The translations under genes and the position numbers were made by a program. From NCBI GenBank assembly GCA_013695685.1, contig JACCZY010000097.1:1-35108 (forward strand): DNA of 35,108 bases. Direction: 5' to 3'. Below, piece by piece: positions 30,385 through 35,108 of this stretch; the first letter of the stretch is position 1, and each line of letters opens with the position of its first letter. The notes below the pieces were generated by a model. That model saw only the letters and a list, made by a program, of their open reading frames with translations, was not told the DNA's origin and made no database searches. Source of the stretch: Geodermatophilaceae bacterium (GTDB taxonomy: Bacteria > Actinomycetota > Actinomycetes > Mycobacteriales > Geodermatophilaceae).

Positions 30385-30451
30385 GGTCCCCGCCCGAGGC
30401 ACCACCTGGCGCCGGGGAAGGTGCGTCAGGGGGCGCCCTCGGGGGGAGACC
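30385..30451 (-). ncRNA. structured RNA leader between mraZ and rsmH; candidate mraW RNA motif
   Basis: Minus strand GGTCTCCCCCCGAGG (30451-30437) pairs with CCTCGGGCGGGGACC (30399-30385): 15-bp helix with one U.G wobble and one C.C mismatch, enclosing an inner CACCU/AGGUG hairpin and a CUUCCCC sequence; located in the rsmH (mraW) leader. Confidence 0.5.
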
Positions 30452-30496
30452 GACGGCTACGGACGGGGTGGATCCGCCTCGCCGTCCACTGGCTCG

Positions 30497-30928
30497 TCAC
30501 ACGAGTCCGGGCACCACCTCCGAGTCCATCCGGGCGAAGAGCGGCTCGTGCTCGTCGAGGAACCGTCGCCAGGCCTCGCCGTCCCAGATCTCGAAGTGGG
30601 TGTTGGAGCCGATCGCCACGCAGTCGCGCTCCAGTGCGGCGTACCGGCGAAGCTCGAGGTTGATCACGATTCGGCCCTGCTTGTCCGGAGTGGGGGCGTC
30701 GGCGGCGGAGTAGAGCAACCGCGCGTAGTCGCGCACGCGGGGAGCGGTGTTCGGCACCTGACTGAGGGCAACGCTTCGCCGGGTGAACTCGGCGAGGGGA
30801 AAGACCGACACGCAGTTCTCCTGTCCCCTCGTGATCACCAAGCCGTCGGCCAACCGCTCGCGAAACTTTGCCGGGAGGGCGACCCGGCCCTTCTCGTCCA
30901 TGCGCAGGGTGTGGGTGCCCAGGAACAC
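30497..30928 (-). CDS. mraZ: transcriptional regulator MraZ
   Basis: VFLGTHTLRMDEKGRVALPAKFRERLADGLVITRGQENCVSVFPLAEF and second SpoVT/AbrB-like repeat DKQGRIVINLELRRYAALERDCVAIGSNTHFEIWD. GTG at 30928 preferred over ORF start 30994. Confidence 0.95.
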   Translation of the reverse strand: MFLGTHTLRMDEKGRVALPAKFRERLADGLVITRGQENCVSVFPLAEFTRRSVALSQVPNTAPRVRDYARLLYSAADAPTPDKQGRIVINLELRRYAALERDCVAIGSNTHFEIWDGEAWRRFLDEHEPLFARMDSEVVPGLV

Positions 30929-30978
30929 CGCAGCCACCTCCACACCCACCACGCCGGCCCCAGTTGACGCCCTGCTCT

Positions 30979-31015
30979 CCCCACTGATCACCACGCTACC
31001 CCACTGGTCCCCACT
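30979..31015 (-). promoter_or_regulatory. candidate MraZ-binding repeats upstream of mraZ
   Basis: Minus strand AGTGGGGacc AGTGGGGtag CGTGGTGatc AGTGGGG: four boxes with exact 10-bp spacing (plus-strand box starts 30979, 30989, 30999, 31009). Confidence 0.7.
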
Positions 31016-31187
31016 CGTACACCATCAGCGCGGGTCGGCGCACCACTTCCTGGGCGGAGGGCCTCAGTGGCGTGCCGAAGACCACGATTTGGAGACGGAC
31101 ATGGGGGAATCCAGCTGCTCGACATAGAGTGCCCAGGGTGCGGGTCGCCCGAGAACGTGCGGCCATCAACGGCGAGGAGGACCGCGC

Positions 31188-32192
31188 GTGCTCTCACGCA
31201 GCGCCCTAGGTGATCTCGACGATCCTGCGATCGAGCCGCTCGGGCTGGACGACGTCCGGGAGGCGACGGTCCGCATCGCCGGCAACATCGAGCGGGTGAT
31301 CGAGGGCAAGCCGGAGGTCGTCCGCCTGGCGATCGTCGTCATGCTGGCAGAGGGACACCTGCTGATCGAGGACGTCCCCGGGGTGGGGAAGACCAAACTC
31401 GCCAAGGCGCTGGCCCGCTCCATCGACTCCTCGGTACGCCGGATCCAGTTCACGCCGGACCTGCTGCCCAGCGACGTCACCGGGGTGAGCGTCTACAACC
31501 AGGAGACGCACGACTTCGAGTTCAAGCCGGGAGCGGTCTTCGCCAACCTGGTGGTCGGCGACGAGATCAACCGCGCCTCGCCCAAGACCCAGTCGGCGCT
31601 GCTGGAGTGCATGGAGGAGCAGCAGGTCACCGTCGACGGGACGACGTACCGGCTGGAAACGCCGTTCATGGTGCTGGCGACGCAGAATCCGATCGAGATG
31701 GAGGGCACCTACCCGTTGCCCGAGGCGCAGCGGGACCGCTTCACCGCCCGCGTGTCGATGGGCTACCCCGATGTGTACGCCGAGGTCGCCATGCTCAGCG
31801 GGCACGCCGGCAGCGACCCCCTCGACGACCTCAAGCCGGTATCGAGCGCGCGCGAGGTGCGCGCGTTGATCCATGCGGTGCATGCCGTCCACGTCTCCGA
31901 CGCGGTGCGCAAGTACCTCGTCGACGTGATCAACGCGACCCGCCGCTCCCCGGAGCTGCGCCTGGGCGGCTCACCGCGAGCCTCGCTGCAACTGCTGCGG
32001 ACCGCCAAGGCGCAGGCTGCCCTGGCCGGCCGCAGCTACGTCCTGCCCGATGACATCCAGCAGCTGGCCGGCTCGGTGTTGCCGCACCGCGTCATCATGA
32101 CCCCCGAGGCGCAGATCGCCCGCCGTACGGCGGAGCAGGTGATCGCCGACGTGATCCGGACCGTCCCGGTGCCTCGTGGGACGGACGACTGA
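31188..32192 (+). CDS. MoxR family AAA+ ATPase
   Basis: GHLLIEDVPGVGKTKLAKALARSI (Walker A), FANLVVGDEINRASPKTQSALLECMEEQQVTVDG (Walker B), ATQNPIEMEGTYPLPEAQRDRF. Confidence 0.96.
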   Translation: MLSRSALGDLDDPAIEPLGLDDVREATVRIAGNIERVIEGKPEVVRLAIVVMLAEGHLLIEDVPGVGKTKLAKALARSIDSSVRRIQFTPDLLPSDVTGVSVYNQETHDFEFKPGAVFANLVVGDEINRASPKTQSALLECMEEQQVTVDGTTYRLETPFMVLATQNPIEMEGTYPLPEAQRDRFTARVSMGYPDVYAEVAMLSGHAGSDPLDDLKPVSSAREVRALIHAVHAVHVSDAVRKYLVDVINATRRSPELRLGGSPRASLQLLRTAKAQAALAGRSYVLPDDIQQLAGSVLPHRVIMTPEAQIARRTAEQVIADVIRTVPVPRGTDD

Positions 32193-33497
32193 GTGCGCCA
32201 GGCACTCACCGGTTTGACCACCCGCGGTCGCTGCTTCGTTGCGGCCGGCTTCTCCGCCGCGCTCAGCGCGCTGATCCTCGGCGAGAAGGACCTGCTCAGG
32301 GTCGCGGTCTTCCTTGTCGCGCTGCCTTTGATCGCGGCATTTCTGGTAGCCCGCACCCAGTTCCGGCTGTCCTGCCAGCGGGTCATCTCCCCTGCGAGGG
32401 TGCCGGCCGGTGAGCCGGCCACCGTCCGGCTCACTCTCGACAACATCTCGCGGATCCCGACCGGTCTGCTGCTGCTCGAGGACAACCTGCCCTACATTCT
32501 CGGTGGCCGACCGCGGTTCGTCATCGACCGGGTTCCCGCCGGCGACTCTCGCACCGTGCACTACGAGGCCAAGGGTGAGCTGCGCGGCCGGTACCGGATC
32601 GGGCCACTGCGGCTGCGGCTTGCCGACCCGTTCGGGCTGGTCGAACTCACGAGGGGCTTCTCCGGCACCGACCTGCTGACAGTGGTGCCGACGGTGCACC
32701 CGCTGCCGACGCTCGGCCTCGGCGGGGCGTGGTCCACCGGCGGGGACAGCTCGTCGCGCTCGGTGGCGGTCCAGGGCGACGACGACGCGGCCACCCGCGA
32801 GTACCGCGACGGGGATGATCTGCGCAAGGTGCACTGGCGCTCCACCGCCCGGATCGGAAAGCTCATGGTTCGCCGGGAAGAGCAACCCTGGCAGACCCGT
32901 GCGGCGCTGCTCCTGGACGCCCGGCTGTCGCGACACCGCGGCGAAGGTGCCGGGTCCAGCTTCGAATGGTCGGTGAGTTCGACGGCGAGCGTCGGCATGC
33001 ACCTCGGCCGGCTCGGCTACTCGCTGCGGCTGTTCTCCGACAGCGGTGAGCTGCACACCGGCACCGATGAGGACTTCAGCGCCGGCCACCAACTGCTCGA
33101 CCAGCTGGCGATCTTCGCCTCCTCGTCGAACCTGGAGATGGACCGCGGCGTCCAGGCCCTGCGGCACGCCAACGAGGACGGGCTGCTGGTCGCGGTCCTG
33201 GGTGACATCGGTCCCGACGAAGCGCAGGCGCTGGCGACCGGCCGGGGCGGCACCGCGCGCAGCATCGCCGTGCTCTGCGACGTGTCCAGCTGGATGAGCG
33301 GGGCCGGCGCCGACCGCGCTGCGGTCTTCGCGCGGCACGGGGCGTCGGTGAGCGTGCTACGACGTAGCGGGTGGCGGGTGGTGATCGGCGGCCGCGACCG
33401 GACGATCACCGAGGCATGGGCGCAGGTCGGCGTCTCCGCCTTTGCCAGCGCCGGCGGCAGCATGACCTTCGGCGTCGAGCCGGCGGCGGTCTCATGA
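32193..33497 (+). CDS. DUF58 domain-containing protein
   Basis: GTG start immediately after the MoxR stop; two N-terminal TM segments, LRGRYRIGPLRLRLADPFGLVEL and DGDDLRKVHWRSTARIGKLMVRREE typical of DUF58. Confidence 0.93.
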   Translation: MRQALTGLTTRGRCFVAAGFSAALSALILGEKDLLRVAVFLVALPLIAAFLVARTQFRLSCQRVISPARVPAGEPATVRLTLDNISRIPTGLLLLEDNLPYILGGRPRFVIDRVPAGDSRTVHYEAKGELRGRYRIGPLRLRLADPFGLVELTRGFSGTDLLTVVPTVHPLPTLGLGGAWSTGGDSSSRSVAVQGDDDAATREYRDGDDLRKVHWRSTARIGKLMVRREEQPWQTRAALLLDARLSRHRGEGAGSSFEWSVSSTASVGMHLGRLGYSLRLFSDSGELHTGTDEDFSAGHQLLDQLAIFASSSNLEMDRGVQALRHANEDGLLVAVLGDIGPDEAQALATGRGGTARSIAVLCDVSSWMSGAGADRAAVFARHGASVSVLRRSGWRVVIGGRDRTITEAWAQVGVSAFASAGGSMTFGVEPAAVS

Positions 33498-35108
33498 GTG
33501 TGATGACGACCAGCACCAGGCTGGCGCTCGCCGGGGGCGTCGGCGTACTGCTCGGCGCGCTGTCCCTCGAGCCGGTCTTCGTCAACCTGGACTGGGTGCT
33601 CCCGGTCGTGCTCGTCCTGGCGGCGATCCTGGCAGTCAGCGTCGGTGCCCGCCTGGTCCCCGGGCTGGCGCCCTGGGCACCGCTACTCGAGTTGGCCGGC
33701 GGGTTGTTCGTCCTCACTGCCCTGTTCGTTCCGTCCAACGCGTTCTTCGGCGTCCTGCCGACGTGGACCAGCCTGGCCGACATGCGGGTGCTGCTGGGTG
33801 AGGCCGGGTACGCCGTCCGTACCCAGGTCTCCCCTGCCCAGACCCTGGAGGAACTGCTCTTCCTGGCGGCTATCGGCGTCGGTGTCGTCGCGGTCGCCGT
33901 CGACATCCTTGCGGTGGCCCTGCGCCGGCCGGCGGTCGCCGGCCTGGCCCTGCTCGTCCTGTATGCGATCCCCACCGCCGCTCTGGTCGAGGGGATCCCG
34001 TGGTGGCCGTTCGTCGGCGCGGCCGTGGGTTACCTGCTGCTGCTCTTCGTCGATGGCCGGGAGGCCGTGATGCGCTGGGGCCGCCCAGCCGACGACGGCC
34101 CTCGTACGCCGACGTTCGGCTTGCCCGCCTCGCAGCGGATCGGGGCACTGGCGATCGCGGTGGGCCTGGCGGTGCCGCTGCTGGTCCCGTCGCTGCCCAC
34201 CGGCATCCTGCGCACGGCCGGCAACGGCATCGGGGACGGACCCGGCACCTCGTTGAACCCGCTGGCCACCCTCGCCGGCGAGCTGACCCTTCCCGAGCCG
34301 CTGGATCTGCTCCGGGTGGAGACCAACGTCGATCAGCCGTACTACCTCCGGGTGGTGTCCCTCGAGACGTACACCGACCAGGGTTGGGCGCCGGGCGACC
34401 TCGACGGGACGTTCGATGCCAACGCAGGCGACCTGCCGGGCCCTCCGAGCGGCAGCCCCACCCGGCGGGTCGAGGCGCAGATCGAGGTGCTCGACCAGAA
34501 CGACCGGTTCCTGTCGACCTACTACGCCACCAGTGACGTGGACACCGGGGCAGACTGGCGCTTCGACGAGATCAGCGGCACGGTGTGGAGCCCGAACGAT
34601 CGCACCGGCGGGCTCACCTACACGGTCGTGGCGAACGAGCCGGTCCCGTCGGTGGCCGACCTCGAAGCCGCCGACGATCTGGACTCCCAGGAGCAGATCC
34701 AGCGCCGGTTCACCGCCCTCCCCCGCGTCGTCCGCCCGGAGATCTCGAATCTGGTGCGGGACGTCGTGGCCGGCGCCGAGGGCCCCTACGCGCGGACACT
34801 GGCGATCAACGACTTCTTCACCGATCCGGCTAACGGATTCCTCTACAGCCTCAGCACCGAACCCGGCACCAGCGGGAGCGATCTCGTCGACTTCCTGACC
34901 AATCGGCGCGGGTACTGCGAGCAGTACGCCGCGGCGATGGCGGTGATGATGCGCTTCGCCAACATCCCGGCCCGGGTCGTCATCGGCTACACGCCCGGCA
35001 CCCGCAACGCCGGGCTGTGGACGGTGACCACGGACGACGCGCATGCGTGGGTGGAGGCGTACTTCGAGGGCATCGGCTGGGTACCGTTCGACCCGACGCC
35101 GCTGGGCG
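33494..35108 (+). CDS. TgpA-like transmembrane transglutaminase-domain protein (3' end truncated by window)
   Basis: ATG at 33494 overlaps the DUF58 stop (ATGA); multiple N-terminal TM, then RRGYCEQYAAAMAVMMRFANIPARVVIGYTPG...DDAHAWVEAYFEGIGWVPFDPTPLG with Cys/His/Asp transglutaminase motif; no stop before 35108. Confidence 0.92.
   Translation, partial: MSVMTTSTRLALAGGVGVLLGALSLEPVFVNLDWVLPVVLVLAAILAVSVGARLVPGLAPWAPLLELAGGLFVLTALFVPSNAFFGVLPTWTSLADMRVLLGEAGYAVRTQVSPAQTLEELLFLAAIGVGVVAVAVDILAVALRRPAVAGLALLVLYAIPTAALVEGIPWWPFVGAAVGYLLLLFVDGREAVMRWGRPADDGPRTPTFGLPASQRIGALAIAVGLAVPLLVPSLPTGILRTAGNGIGDGPGTSLNPLATLAGELTLPEPLDLLRVETNVDQPYYLRVVSLETYTDQGWAPGDLDGTFDANAGDLPGPPSGSPTRRVEAQIEVLDQNDRFLSTYYATSDVDTGADWRFDEISGTVWSPNDRTGGLTYTVVANEPVPSVADLEAADDLDSQEQIQRRFTALPRVVRPEISNLVRDVVAGAEGPYARTLAINDFFTDPANGFLYSLSTEPGTSGSDLVDFLTNRRGYCEQYAAAMAVMMRFANIPARVVIGYTPGTRNAGLWTVTTDDAHAWVEAYFEGIGWVPFDPTPLG

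Noticed and set aside
31084-31130. TTGGAG ... TAGAGT as a promoter for moxR
   Set aside because: Spacing between the hexamers is far too long for a standard promoter; no convincing assignment possible.
1-35108. CRISPR arrays, tRNAs, rRNAs, IS elements, prophage or integrase genes
   Set aside because: None seen; nearly all of the window is explained by core chromosomal coding sequence.

Overview
High-GC actinobacterial chromosomal window with essentially one complete division and cell wall (dcw) cluster and its usual flanks. Minus strand, right to left: mraZ, rsmH, ftsL-like, ftsI/pbp, murE, murF, mraY, murD, ftsW, murG, murC, ftsQ, an AhpD-like gene, ftsZ, pgeF, yggS-type, sepF, yggT, divIVA. 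Further left are ileS (plus strand), a CPA1/NhaP-type antiporter with an RCK_C-like tail, a DksA/TraR zinc-finger protein with an H1-like tail, lspA, an rluD-type gene, a CPBP protease, a GNAT, dnaE and the 5' edge of a metallophosphoesterase. Right of mraZ, divergently, lies a MoxR / DUF58 / TgpA-like transglutaminase operon, truncated at the window end. I saw no mobile elements, CRISPR arrays, tRNAs or rRNAs. The most notable observations are: (1) the IleRS at the housekeeping ileS position has its class-I HIGH motif rearranged to G-V-H-H, the altered motif associated with mupirocin hyper-resistance in some IleRS2 enzymes; (2) a 67-nt structured leader with CUUCCCC between mraZ and rsmH, a candidate mraW RNA motif; (3) four 10-bp-phased GTGGGG/GTGGTG boxes upstream of mraZ, a candidate MraZ operator; (4) a perfect ACCCTCAAGTTGAGGGT palindrome just upstream of ftsZ, a candidate MerR/FtsR-type operator; (5) an AhpD/carboxymuconolactone-decarboxylase-like gene between ftsQ and ftsZ. 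No wholly new multi-gene system is evident. All calls were made by reading the sequence; no searches were run.
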